Below, in pieces: positions 1 through 7,381 of a DNA stretch of 12,177 nt (positions are counted from its first letter, which is position 1; the number at the start of each line of letters is the position of its first letter). Source of the stretch: Peptococcaceae bacterium (GTDB lineage Bacteria > Bacillota > Desulfotomaculia > Desulfotomaculales > Desulfocucumaceae); NCBI GenBank assembly GCA_013336365.1, contig JAAXTT010000033.1:1-12177 (forward strand), given 5' to 3'. The translations under genes and the position numbers were made by a program. The notes under the pieces were generated by a model. The model was not told where the DNA came from. It did not search any database and saw nothing but the letters and a program-made list of their open reading frames with translations.

Positions 1-1415
1 ACCCCTGTAAAATCTTTAGACTTATTGTTTCTTTTATTAATTTGATAATTTTTACATGCAGTGATAAATCTTTTGCCTTGCTCCCTGCAGCCACAGAAAT
101 GAAGATGCAGATAAGATGCCAGGATGTTATCCTTGACATAGCCGTCATAGCTTGAATTATCTTCCTTTTTTTTCAAAACAAAAGCATAGTCATCCTCATT
201 AATCCCTTCAAGAATCGAATAATGAAATTCATGTCCCTGTAGGGTTTGTTCCGTTAATGCCAAAAGGTTATCTTTTCTGGTAACTGCTGATACATATCCA
301 AGTCCGGCTCTTTTTTTCATCATTAATGTTTTTGCTGGGATAATGCCAGCCATTGGGTATTCTCTTCCCTCAAAGTCAGTAATCGATTGGGATAAAAACA
401 TCATCCCACCACATTCAGCATATATTGGCATTCCTTCTTTATGCCTCTCCCTTATGTCCATAATAAATTCTCTGTTACTAGATATTTCTGCTGCGAATAT
501 TTCCGGGAAGCCTCCTCCAATATATAAACCATCAAGATTAGCAGGCAAACCTCCCTTTAAGGCAGAGCAAGGAATTATTCTAGCTCCAAGAAACGCCAGA
601 TAATCAAGGCTGTCCTGATAGTAGAAGTTAAAGGCATCATCCAGCACCAAACCAAGATTAATCTTGCACTCTGATAACCCGGATTTATCGGATTTGAAAA
701 TCTCAACCTTGACAGGCTTTATTTTGGGCGCCATGGCTGCCATCTGAATAATTCCCTTTATATCTATGTTATGGCTTATTTTTTTAGCAAGGTACTCCAA
801 AAGTACCGGAAAATCAGTTTTTTCTTTTGTAGGCATAAGGCCCAGATGTCTTTCGGTCAATTCCAGCTGAGAATCATACTCCAGTGCCCCCAAAACTTTT
901 ACCCCGGTTGTAGATTCTATAGCATCCTTAAGTATGCTATAGTGCCTTTTTGAACCGACTCGATTAAGAATCACCCCAACCAGATTAACTTTAGGTTCAA
1001 ATTCCCTGTATCCTAAAATGATAGCTGCAGCACTTCTAGACATTGAACGAACATCTGCAACCAATATTACCGGGGCATCTAAAAGACAGGCAATATGAGC
1101 AGTAGAGCCTTCTCCACTTGAACCTATGCCGTCAAATAGTCCCATAACCCCTTCAATAACAGAGATATCTGCCTTGGCTGCTGATTTTACGAACAACTCC
1201 CTTATCCCACTTTCACCAACCAGCCAAAAATCCAGATTTCTTGAAATATTGCCTGTTGCCTCAGCGTGATACCCAGGGTCAATATAATCAGGTCCGACCT
1301 TAAAGGGTTGAACATTTATATTATGTTCAACCAACCCTTTCATTATTGCGGCAGATAGCAGTGTTTTTCCCACCCCACTATGAGTCCCCGCTATTACTAT
1401 TCTGGGAATATCCAA
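1..1415 (-). CDS. cbiA: Cobyrinic acid a,c-diamide synthase (partial, 3' end beyond the left edge)
   Basis: ATP- and glutamine-dependent amidation of the a and c carboxylates of cobyrinate, a cytoplasmic step of anaerobic cobalamin synthesis. Seen: 471 codons are open to the window edge with no stop. The N-terminal ATPase half has a P-loop G10-THSGVGK-T18, followed by the family-typical KVGPDYIDPGYH and VIEGVMGLFDG segments. The C-terminal class I glutamine amidotransferase half has the nucleophile in AECGG (Cys335) and a candidate catalytic His in YLHLHF (His437/His439). The protein is already about as long as normal family members, and the visible tail is Lys/Asn-rich, so the stop should lie just outside. 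Start: an in-frame TGA lies nine codons upstream and no ATG or GTG follows it. The TTG at 1415-1413 has AGGAG seven bases upstream. It lies 41 bp after cbiB and is probably cotranscribed. Confidence is high for family, good for start. Confidence 0.95.
   Translation of the reverse strand, partial: MDIPRIVIAGTHSGVGKTLLSAAIMKGLVEHNINVQPFKVGPDYIDPGYHAEATGNISRNLDFWLVGESGIRELFVKSAAKADISVIEGVMGLFDGIGSSGEGSTAHIACLLDAPVILVADVRSMSRSAAAIILGYREFEPKVNLVGVILNRVGSKRHYSILKDAIESTTGVKVLGALEYDSQLELTERHLGLMPTKEKTDFPVLLEYLAKKISHNIDIKGIIQMAAMAPKIKPVKVEIFKSDKSGLSECKINLGLVLDDAFNFYYQDSLDYLAFLGARIIPCSALKGGLPANLDGLYIGGGFPEIFAAEISSNREFIMDIRERHKEGMPIYAECGGMMFLSQSITDFEGREYPMAGIIPAKTLMMKKRAGLGYVSAVTRKDNLLALTEQTLQGHEFHYSILEGINEDDYAFVLKKKEDNSSYDGYVKDNILASYLHLHFCGCREQGKRFITACKNYQINKRNNKSKDFTG
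1302..1340 (-). other. Strong potential RNA hairpin inside early cbiA
   Basis: On the minus strand AAAGGGTT, a GGTT bulge and GAACAT can pair with ATGTTC and AACCCTTT across a 7-base loop. That gives 14 bp with one bulge. The 10-bp arms at 1306-1315 and 1323-1332 are perfect on their own. It falls about 75-113 nt into the coding region (around codons 26-38). It may slow translation or be cut or bound, or may be a coincidence of codons. Confidence 0.4.
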
Positions 1416-1422
1416 TTTGATG

Positions 1423-1427
1423 CTCCT
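1423..1427 (-). promoter_or_regulatory. Ribosome binding site fixing the TTG start of cbiA
   Basis: AGGAG on the minus strand, seven bases before TTG at 1415. No ATG or GTG occurs between the upstream in-frame stop and the conserved P-loop, so this site decides the start. Confidence 0.8.
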
Positions 1428-1456
1428 AACCTGAACTTTTCAATCCTGTAAATACT

Positions 1457-2407
1457 CTACAACCTAATTATGGCATAGAATATAATTCCAGTCAGCAAAG
1501 TCAAAAAAGAGGTCAGATACATTATCGATACTGTCTGGTTTATATGTTCAGAAATTAAGGGATTAATATTTTCTCCCAGATAGCTGCGAAATGACTTAAT
1601 TCCATCATAGCTGTTAACCCCTCCCAAGCGAATGCCAAGGGCACCTGCAACAATCGCCTCCGGGATTCCGCTGTTGGGGCTGGGATGTTTATTAGAATCC
1701 CTTAACATTGTCTTGATTGCCCCTGCAATATCTTTCCCAAATATAAAAACTGAAATCAACATCATCAACCCACCCAATCTGGCAGGAAGATAATTTGCCA
1801 AATCATCAAGGCGAGCAGAAACCCGGCCAAAATAAAGGTATTTCTCATTTTTATAGCCAATCATGGAATCCAATGTATTAATGGCTTTATAGGCCATTGC
1901 TAGGGGAACCCCTCCAATAAAGGCATAGAATATCGGTGCTACAATGCCATCGATTGTATTTTCTGCCACGGTTTCAACTGTAGCTCTAATTATCTCCTGA
2001 TTTTCCATGTCACAGGTATCTCGTCCCACAATATTGGCAACCATCACTTTGGCATCTTCAATTTTACCATTCTTTAAGGGCTCATAAACCGCCTTAGCAG
2101 CCATAGCCAAACTCTTGGAAGCAAAAGTTGTTGATAAAAGCCATAATTGAATAACATAGGATAATAAAGGATGAATATTATTTGATAACAGAATTATTCC
2201 TTTTGTTATCAGGAAAACTCCACTAATAACAATTGCCGTCAGCAATGCACCGCCGGCAATTCCCGCAATTCTGCCAGAATAATATAGATGCGTCTCCAAA
2301 AAAACTATAATTTTGCCAATAATAACCACAGGATGAGGAATTTTCGGAGGGTCACCTACAGCAATATCGATAATATAGGCAAAAAATACCAACATAGAAG
2401 AAATCAT
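1457..2407 (-). CDS. cbiB: Adenosylcobinamide-phosphate synthase, CbiB/CobD type
   Basis: Integral membrane enzyme that joins adenosylcobyric acid to aminopropanol (or its phosphate) to form the nucleotide-loop arm of cobalamin. Seen: 316 residues, normal for the family. GDPP (18-21) and HPV (25-27) follow the first membrane segment. There are hydrophobic segments near residues 2-18, 50-75, 80-100, 155-172, 212-226 and 295-313. The conserved blocks are VGRDT (127-131), ETVAENTIDG (145-154), NTLDSMIGYKN (177-187) and HPSPNSG (241-247). The ATG overlaps the stop of cbiP as ATGA (2404-2407), so translation is probably coupled, and AAGGA lies upstream inside cbiP. Family and role are standard; nothing is missing. 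Confidence 0.96.
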   Translation of the reverse strand: MISSMLVFFAYIIDIAVGDPPKIPHPVVIIGKIIVFLETHLYYSGRIAGIAGGALLTAIVISGVFLITKGIILLSNNIHPLLSYVIQLWLLSTTFASKSLAMAAKAVYEPLKNGKIEDAKVMVANIVGRDTCDMENQEIIRATVETVAENTIDGIVAPIFYAFIGGVPLAMAYKAINTLDSMIGYKNEKYLYFGRVSARLDDLANYLPARLGGLMMLISVFIFGKDIAGAIKTMLRDSNKHPSPNSGIPEAIVAGALGIRLGGVNSYDGIKSFRSYLGENINPLISEHINQTVSIMYLTSFLTLLTGIIFYAIIRL

Positions 2408-3960
2408 TCCCGGTCTTCCTTGTTACCTTCAAAACCAATAATTTCACAAAGTCTGTCCATATCAAGACTGCTCCTTACAACCTCAGCTAAGCGGTCATAA
2501 TCCCTCTGTCTCTGATCCCAAGCTGAAATAGATGCTGTGTCTTCGAGAGGTTTTAAGCCCTTTCTGACCCTTATGGAATTAATAAGTGCTCTGCGAAAAT
2601 CCGGACAATCAAAAACACCGTGAATATAGGTTCCCCAAATACTGGCATCATTATTTGCAGCACCATCAAGGGTGCTGCTGTCCAAGCCAAAACGATGAGT
2701 TATCTCAAATACCGGAGACACACCCTCACCAAGTCGGGTAATTCCCATATGAATTTCATATCCCTCAACTTCACTTCCCTTAGTGTCCTCAAGAAATTTA
2801 TCAGTGCCACAGGATATTGCCCTTACCTGAGTAGTAACCTTATTTTCTGCAAAAACTGTTACAACATCTAAAAGCCCCAATCCATCAATAAAAGGTATTT
2901 TAGATTCGCTGCCTTTTGGATCATGGAGCTCTTTGCCCAAAATCTGAAATCCTCCACAGATACCAATAATCATTGTCCCAGTTTCCCTTAATTCTTTTAT
3001 TTCATCAGCTATTCCACTTCTTTTAAGATATGCCAGATCTTCAATAGTATTTTTACTTCCCGGCACTATTACAATATCAGGATTGCCCAGTCTGGTTCCC
3101 TTGCCCACATAACGAATATTAATGTCAGGCTCATCCTCCAATGGGTCAAAATCAGTAAAATTGGAAATATGGGGTAAATGTATTATGGCTATCTCAATAT
3201 CTCGGGCTTTATTTTCTCTTGACCTTGTTACTGTTTCTTCAGAAACAGTATCCTCTTCTTGAATTCTGAAGCCCTGAAAATAAGGAACCACTCCTAAAAC
3301 AGGAATACCGGTCTTTCCCTCTATAAAATCTACTGCAGGTTGGAACAGGGAAAGATCTCCCCTAAACTTATTTATAATTATGCCTGCTACCAGCTTCCTA
3401 TCTTCAGGCCTAAGCAGCTCTAAGGTTCCTACTATAGCAGCCAGAGCCCCACCCTTGTCAATATCACAGACCAACAAGACCGGGGACCTTGCCTCCCTGG
3501 CAACCTTCATGTTTACAATCTCGGTCTCCTGTAGATTAACCTCGGCAGGACTACCTGCACCTTCTATTACAATAAGATCATTTTTAGCCTTAAGTCTATT
3601 TAATGCCTGACACACCTCAGTCCATAAGCTACCTGCATAATTACTGTGGTAATCCCAGGCAGAATAATTTCCCAGGGGCTTGCCCAATAATATTATTTGA
3701 GATGACGCATTACCGGTCGGCTTTAATAAAACAGGATTCATGTCAACCTCAGGCTGTTGACCGGCAGCTTCTGCCTGAACTACCTGAGCTCTCCCCATTT
3801 CACCGCCATCCTTGGTTACAAAGGAATTCAGAGCCATATTCTGAGATTTGAAGGGTGCCACCTTATACCCATCTCGATAGAATATTCTGCATAATGCCGC
3901 AACTATAATGCTCTTTCCAACATGAGATGCAGTTCCCTGAATCATTATGGTTTTTGCCAT
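2404..3960 (-). CDS. cbiP: Cobyric acid synthase
   Basis: Amidates the b, d, e and g side chains of adenosylcobyrinate a,c-diamide using glutamine and ATP; cytoplasmic. Seen: 518 residues, normal length. The N-terminal P-loop ATPase domain has GTASHVGKS (9-17), APFKSQNMALNS (35-46), NPVLLKP (75-81) and VIEGAGSPAEVNL (131-143), all typical of CbiP/CobQ rather than CbiA. The C-terminal glutamine amidotransferase has the nucleophile in GICGG (Cys335) and the catalytic His in TYIHGVFD (His447). The ATG at 3960 has AGAAGG eight bases upstream and lies 35 bp after the end of cobU. The gene overlaps cbiB by 4 bp. Nothing is odd in the domain content. Confidence 0.97.
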   Translation of the reverse strand: MAKTIMIQGTASHVGKSIIVAALCRIFYRDGYKVAPFKSQNMALNSFVTKDGGEMGRAQVVQAEAAGQQPEVDMNPVLLKPTGNASSQIILLGKPLGNYSAWDYHSNYAGSLWTEVCQALNRLKAKNDLIVIEGAGSPAEVNLQETEIVNMKVAREARSPVLLVCDIDKGGALAAIVGTLELLRPEDRKLVAGIIINKFRGDLSLFQPAVDFIEGKTGIPVLGVVPYFQGFRIQEEDTVSEETVTRSRENKARDIEIAIIHLPHISNFTDFDPLEDEPDINIRYVGKGTRLGNPDIVIVPGSKNTIEDLAYLKRSGIADEIKELRETGTMIIGICGGFQILGKELHDPKGSESKIPFIDGLGLLDVVTVFAENKVTTQVRAISCGTDKFLEDTKGSEVEGYEIHMGITRLGEGVSPVFEITHRFGLDSSTLDGAANNDASIWGTYIHGVFDCPDFRRALINSIRVRKGLKPLEDTASISAWDQRQRDYDRLAEVVRSSLDMDRLCEIIGFEGNKEDRE

Positions 3961-3995
3961 GTTAACACCCTTCTTTTAAACTAAATTATTTAAAA

Positions 3996-4586
3996 TTAAA
4001 GTTCACATTTATTTATTTCCAAGCCAGCCGAAAGCAGCTTTAAGTTCAAAGGTAGCCCGGCTACCACCAAGTATGCTTCATCAGCTATTCCAACCAGATA
4101 TCTATTGGCCTTTCCATTAATATCTCTAAATAACCTTCCCAAAGAATAGGCAGGAACGATACCCATTCCAACCTCACTTGATACAATTATTACTGTGGAC
4201 CTTACTTTGATCAGAACCTGACCCAGCTCTTCTACCTTTGACATCAGTATCTCTTCCTGATTAAGGACAGAATTTTTGTCATCACAGCTGTTATCATCTA
4301 ACAATAGGTTGGAAAGCCATCCGGTAAGACAGTCTACGATTATTATCCCCGGGTCAGCATCTATTTCTGATATCCTCTGAGCCAGTCTATCAGGCTCCTC
4401 CACTGTATGCCAGTCCTTTGGTCTTCTGGTACGATGAGTTTCCACCCTCCTGGACATCTCAGCATCCCCGGTAGCCAGAGTAGCTATATAGGTTACTCTA
4501 TTGCCTGGTCCCACAAGACCTTCGGCAAATTCGCTCTTACCGCTGCGACTTCCACCAAGTACCATTACAATTTTTTTCTTTTCCAT
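3996..4586 (-). CDS. cobU: Bifunctional adenosylcobinamide kinase / adenosylcobinamide-phosphate guanylyltransferase
   Basis: Phosphorylates adenosylcobinamide and then transfers GMP to give adenosylcobinamide-GDP, the substrate for cobalamin synthase CobS. Seen: with the ATG at 4586 the protein is 196 residues. The P-loop GGSRSGKS is at 11-18. HRTRRP carries His51, matching in position the His that is guanylylated in Salmonella CobU. SSEVGMGIVP and the GKANRYLVGIADEAYLV tail segment are family-typical. An upstream in-frame GTG at 4661 would add 25 residues, but these are not family-like and cover a GC-rich hairpin, so I prefer 4586 (GGGG and TTTAGG lie just upstream). It is separated from the preceding gene by 85 bp. 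The function is firm; the start is fairly firm. Confidence 0.94.
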   Translation of the reverse strand: MEKKKIVMVLGGSRSGKSEFAEGLVGPGNRVTYIATLATGDAEMSRRVETHRTRRPKDWHTVEEPDRLAQRISEIDADPGIIIVDCLTGWLSNLLLDDNSCDDKNSVLNQEEILMSKVEELGQVLIKVRSTVIIVSSEVGMGIVPAYSLGRLFRDINGKANRYLVGIADEAYLVVAGLPLNLKLLSAGLEINKCEL

Positions 4587-4620
4587 CCTAAACCCCACTG
4601 AATTACAATAAATATTAGCA

Positions 4621-4645
4621 AATCCCCGGACAATGACCGGGGACT
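4621..4645 (-). other. GC-rich stem-loop between the DUF3842 gene and cobU
   Basis: Arms 4621-4629 and 4637-4645 contain CCCCGG / CCGGGG. On the minus strand they pair over about 9 bp (one G-T) with a 7-base loop. No T-run follows, so it is not a clean intrinsic terminator. It could be a partial terminator, an mRNA processing or stability element, or an attenuator ahead of cobU. Confidence 0.5.
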
Positions 4646-4671
4646 CAGCCCTCAAAAACACATAAAAAAAC

Positions 4672-5088
4672 TTATATTTCCTTGTAATACCTTCTTTTTA
4701 CACAATCAACAAGCTCATCGATTAAATGAGGTAAAGGCTCTGATTTCAAGCCTACCAATTCAATACCACCTCTAACCAAAGGCAATAGTATTTTATCCGC
4801 CCTGCTGGCACTAACTGCATTGGCCATTAAGGGAGTCATCTCACCTAACATTGAATTGGCAAACATTATGCTGATAGGTCCCAAAATCAAATCAACCCTG
4901 GGACAGCTGAAAATCATGGCATTCTCACCTGTAGCCCCTTCATTTGCACCTGCTCTAAGCATCATGGAGGTAGCCAAGGCATTAGTACCCAATGCCAATA
5001 TTTCTGCATTAGGGAACTCTTTTCTGATTTTCTCAACAATATGCTTGCCTATTCCCCCACCTTGACCGTCTATTACCGCAATTCTCAT
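4672..5088 (-). CDS. DUF3842 family protein, function unknown
   Basis: I recognise this as the uncharacterised DUF3842 family found in clostridia, from memory of the family's opening sequence MRIAVIDGQGGGIGK. Seen: 138 residues from the ATG at 5088, which is normal. It opens with a beta strand followed by a glycine-rich loop (DGQGGGIGK, about residues 7-15) like a nucleotide-binding Rossmann turn. Then come ALGTNALAT and RAGANEGATGENA, a predicted strand VDLILGPI, and a C-terminal helix. There is no signal peptide or membrane segment. GTG codons at 5103 and 5100 are in frame but are better read as the GGTGGTGA ribosome binding region for the ATG. It is the first gene of the cobalamin operon, with an extended -10 promoter just upstream. 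A nucleotide- or corrinoid-related role is inference only. Confidence 0.8.
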   Translation of the reverse strand: MRIAVIDGQGGGIGKHIVEKIRKEFPNAEILALGTNALATSMMLRAGANEGATGENAMIFSCPRVDLILGPISIMFANSMLGEMTPLMANAVSASRADKILLPLVRGGIELVGLKSEPLPHLIDELVDCVKRRYYKEI

Positions 5089-5108
5089 AATATTTATCAC
5101 CACTGATT

Positions 5109-5136
5109 ATTATATCATATCCTTTTAAAATGACAG
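5109..5136 (-). promoter_or_regulatory. Extended -10 promoter for the DUF3842-cobalamin operon
   Basis: Minus strand TGATATAAT at 5117-5109 matches the extended -10 consensus exactly. A weak -35 (CTGTCA, 5136-5131) lies 16 bp upstream. Start of transcription is expected near 5102, about 15 nt before the ATG, so there is no room for a leader riboswitch. Confidence 0.6.
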
Positions 5137-5153
5137 ACCAATATTGCACTCTA

Positions 5154-5186
5154 AAACATAAAAATCATTTATTAAAATTATAAATG
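5154..5186 (-). terminator. Weak AT-rich terminator candidate after the aminotransferase gene
   Basis: Perfect 7-bp arms CATTTAT / ATAAATG (5180-5186 and 5166-5172) with a 7-base loop overlap the stop codon. ATTTTTATGTTTT follows on the minus strand. The stem is almost all A-T, so read-through into the cobalamin operon is likely. Confidence 0.35.
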
Positions 5187-6334
5187 TTTGCTATTCTAGA
5201 TACTACCTCTTCCAATACTTCCTCTTCCTGGACAAGAGCTATTCTTACATAGCCCTCTCCCATTTTTCCGAAGGCAGTGCCGGGTATCACTAAAACTCCT
5301 GTCCTATCCAAAAGCTCAAGAGTAAATTCTACCGAAGAAGAATATCCGATAGGTAACGGTGCCCAAACAAACATCGAAGCCTTGGGCTTGGGCATGTGCC
5401 AACCAAGTCCCTTTAATCCATCCACCAAAATATCTCTGCGCCTCTGATAGGCCATGGCATTTTCTTCAACACACGTCTGATCACCCTCTAATGCGGCAAT
5501 TCCTGCATCCTGGATCACACAAAAAACGCCATAATCAATATTGGATTTTAGTCTCTCTAAATCATGAATAACCTTTGAATTACCTACCATAAAGCCAATT
5601 CTGCAGCCCGCCATATTATAGGTTTTTGAAAGAGAGAAAAATTCAACTCCTACCTCCTTAGCTCCCTCAACCTCCAGAAAGCTTGATGGGCGGAATCCAT
5701 CATAACAAAGCTCTGAATAGGCAACATCATGACAAATGAGAATGTCATACTTCTTTGCAAATTCCACAACCTTTTCAAAAAACTCTCTGCTTGCTACTGC
5801 AGCTACAGGATTATTGGGATAATTAAGCCACATCATTTTTGCTTTTTTTGCTATTTCTTCAGGTATATCTGAAAAAACCGGCAAAAAATCGTTTTCTTTT
5901 TTTAGGGGCATAGAATAAATATCCCCCCCTGCCATCTGAATTCCAAAGGAATATATGGGATAGCCTGGATCGGGAACCAGTGCCAAATCACCCGGGTCGA
6001 GATATATTAAAGGCAAATGTGCCAATCCATCTTGAGACCCCATAAGCACCAGAATTTCACTTTCCGGATCCAGTTCTACATTAAATCTTTCCCGATACCA
6101 CTTTGTTGCAGCACGATACAACGCATCCTTACCTACCAGTGGGTAGCGGAAATTGCCGGCCTTATCCAAGGCCTTATGCATCGCAGCTATAACATGAGGT
6201 GCAGGAGGACGATCAGGTGTTCCTACTCCCAAATTTATCACCTTTATTCCTCTTGCCTCAACTTCTCTCTTCCTGATTTCCATCTCATTGAAGATGCCTG
6301 CTTCCTGACCCTTCATCCGTTTTGCCAGCTTCAT
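5165..6334 (-). CDS. PLP-dependent class I/II aminotransferase, LL-diaminopimelate aminotransferase-like
   Basis: Fold-type I PLP enzyme of 389 residues, full length. Seen: LGVGTPDRPPAP (35-46) and a Y-P-x-x-G segment (64-68) in the N-terminal substrate region. NYPNNP is at 171-176. The cofactor-binding Asp203 and Tyr206 lie in CHDVAYSEL. The Schiff-base lysine is Lys237 in SLSKTYNMAG, the phosphate-binding Arg is probably in CRIGF, and the carboxylate-binding Arg364 lies in GYVRIAL. The set resembles DapL and related aspartate/alanine aminotransferases, so lysine or cell-wall diaminopimelate synthesis is plausible; the exact amino donor cannot be read from sequence. It lacks the look of CobD threonine-phosphate decarboxylase despite the B12 neighbours. 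The ATG at 6334 has a strong AGGGAGGT five bases upstream. It lies 61 bp after the PHP gene. Confidence 0.88.
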   Translation of the reverse strand: MKLAKRMKGQEAGIFNEMEIRKREVEARGIKVINLGVGTPDRPPAPHVIAAMHKALDKAGNFRYPLVGKDALYRAATKWYRERFNVELDPESEILVLMGSQDGLAHLPLIYLDPGDLALVPDPGYPIYSFGIQMAGGDIYSMPLKKENDFLPVFSDIPEEIAKKAKMMWLNYPNNPVAAVASREFFEKVVEFAKKYDILICHDVAYSELCYDGFRPSSFLEVEGAKEVGVEFFSLSKTYNMAGCRIGFMVGNSKVIHDLERLKSNIDYGVFCVIQDAGIAALEGDQTCVEENAMAYQRRRDILVDGLKGLGWHMPKPKASMFVWAPLPIGYSSSVEFTLELLDRTGVLVIPGTAFGKMGEGYVRIALVQEEEVLEEVVSRIANIYNFNK

Positions 6335-6395
6335 AGTTTACCTCCCTGTAGAACTGTATAATAAAATTATTATTTATAAAAACACCTTGTTAAAA

Positions 6396-7211
6396 TCAAA
6401 AGCCTGCCATTGCTTTTATTTCATCAACAATCTGAACCGAAACCCAGCAGCAGCCAAGAATATTTTTAGTCTTGTCCTTACCGTGATAATCAGAGCCCCC
6501 GGTGGCTATTAAATTGTATTTTTCAGCTAGCCTCAGACATTCTCTGCTGGTTCTGGAATCATGGCTGGGATGATAAACCTCAATTCCCTTCAAACCTTGA
6601 TTGGTAAGAATTTCAATAAATGACAGGTCTATATTGGCTCCGGGATGAGCCAGCACAGGTACTCCTTTTGCCTCTAAAATAATATCTATGGCCTGACTGG
6701 CAGAATATTTCTCTCTTGGCACATAGCCTGCCTTTCCGTAACCCAAATAAAAATTGAACGCCTCACTTACTGATGCGACTATTCCTTTTTCCATCATCGC
6801 CCGGGCGATATGTGGCCTACCCACAGAGCCCTTCCCAGCTATTTCAAAAACTCTATCTGCTTCCAAAAAAACATTGCTTCCTTTTAGCTTGTCAATTATT
6901 TTATATAGCCTGTTTATTCTTGTTTCTCGTAGAAAGGCGATTTTATCATTGAATTTTTTACTCTCGACATCAATCATATAACCAAGAATATGAACCTCTT
7001 TATTTTTATATTCTGCACTAAGCTCAATTGCAGCAAGAACTCCCACGTTATGCTTTTTCCCTGCTTCCAAACCGGAAGCTATGCCCTCCAAGGTATCATG
7101 GTCAGTTATTGCAATATATCCAAGTCCTATTGAGGCTGCCTTAGCAACTACCTCGTCAGGAGTATCTGTCCCATCAGACGCAGTTGTATGAATATGAAGA
7201 TCTGCTATCAA
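6396..7211 (-). CDS. PHP-domain phosphoesterase (TrpH/YciV-like)
   Basis: Metal-dependent phosphoesterase of the PHP superfamily. Relatives are 3',5'-nucleoside bisphosphate phosphatases or 5'-3' exoribonucleases acting on short RNA, and that is the likely role here. Seen, numbered from TTG 7211 (271 residues): the metal-site motif DLHIHT (His6, His8), Asp13, ITDHD (His38), Glu63, EVHILGY (His74), LAHPG (His189), YHPSH (His214) and SDYHG (Asp241, His243), i.e. all the expected metal ligands. Start: TTG codons occur at 7220 and 7211. The AGAGAGG at 7227-7221 touches the first but is nine bases from the second, so 7211 is preferred. That gives MIADLHIHT, a typical family N terminus. It is transcribed divergently from the phosphohexomutase gene. 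The substrate is inferred. Confidence 0.9.
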   Translation of the reverse strand: MIADLHIHTTASDGTDTPDEVVAKAASIGLGYIAITDHDTLEGIASGLEAGKKHNVGVLAAIELSAEYKNKEVHILGYMIDVESKKFNDKIAFLRETRINRLYKIIDKLKGSNVFLEADRVFEIAGKGSVGRPHIARAMMEKGIVASVSEAFNFYLGYGKAGYVPREKYSASQAIDIILEAKGVPVLAHPGANIDLSFIEILTNQGLKGIEVYHPSHDSRTSRECLRLAEKYNLIATGGSDYHGKDKTKNILGCCWVSVQIVDEIKAMAGF

Positions 7212-7220
7212 TAAAATCAA

Positions 7221-7227
7221 CCTCTCT
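7221..7227 (-). promoter_or_regulatory. Ribosome binding site choosing the second TTG of the PHP gene
   Basis: AGAGAGG abuts the TTG at 7220 (no spacer) and stands nine bases before the TTG at 7211. Spacing favours 7211. Confidence 0.65.
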
Positions 7228-7299
7228 ATTAAAAACCAACCTAGACAGTTTTCGACACCTCATTTGTCATTCCTCTATATTCCGGTCATGATTTTGTGT

Positions 7300-7329
7300 A
7301 TTATAGAACAGACCGAACATTTCTATAAA
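7300..7329 (-). promoter_or_regulatory. Probable promoter of the PHP gene
   Basis: Minus strand TATAAT at 7305-7300 is perfect. A weak -35 (TTTATA, 7329-7324) lies 18 bp upstream. The arms of the 7301-7328 dyad lie on both boxes. Confidence 0.45.
7301..7328. promoter_or_regulatory. Inverted repeat, operator candidate in the divergent promoter region
   Basis: TTATAGAA (7301-7308) and TTCTATAA (7321-7328) are perfect 8-bp arms around a 12-bp spacer, with centres about two helical turns apart. The dyad lies over the minus-strand -10 and -35 and upstream of the plus-strand -10. A dimeric regulator could bind here. Alternatively the symmetry only reflects AT-rich promoter boxes. Confidence 0.4.
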
Positions 7330-7340
7330 AAAGAATTTAA

Positions 7341-7346
7341 TATAAT
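7341..7346 (+). promoter_or_regulatory. -10 box of the phosphohexomutase gene
   Basis: Perfect TATAAT 36 bp before the ATG. I see no good -35 at 16-18 bp, which suggests an activated or weak promoter. Confidence 0.4.
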
Positions 7347-7381
7347 CTCGCGATTTTAATAAACCCATTAGGGAGGAAAAT

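Noticed and set aside
343..953. Plus-strand ORFs of 86 and 60 codons
   Set aside because: Lie antisense within cbiA, whose minus frame carries all conserved motifs; no ribosome binding sites.
4587..4661. 25-residue N-terminal extension of CobU from GTG 4661
   Set aside because: Residues are not family-like, the region forms a hairpin, and the ATG at 4586 gives the normal N terminus before the P-loop.
5165..6334. Aminotransferase as CobD threonine-phosphate decarboxylase because of B12 neighbours
   Set aside because: Its length and the SLSKTYNMAG and LGVGTPDRPPAP motifs fit DapL/AspB-type aminotransferases; the short CobD-type N terminus is absent.
6358..6373. AT-only palindrome between the PHP and aminotransferase genes as a terminator
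   Set aside because: Seven A-T pairs with a 2-base loop and no T-run after it; not stable enough.
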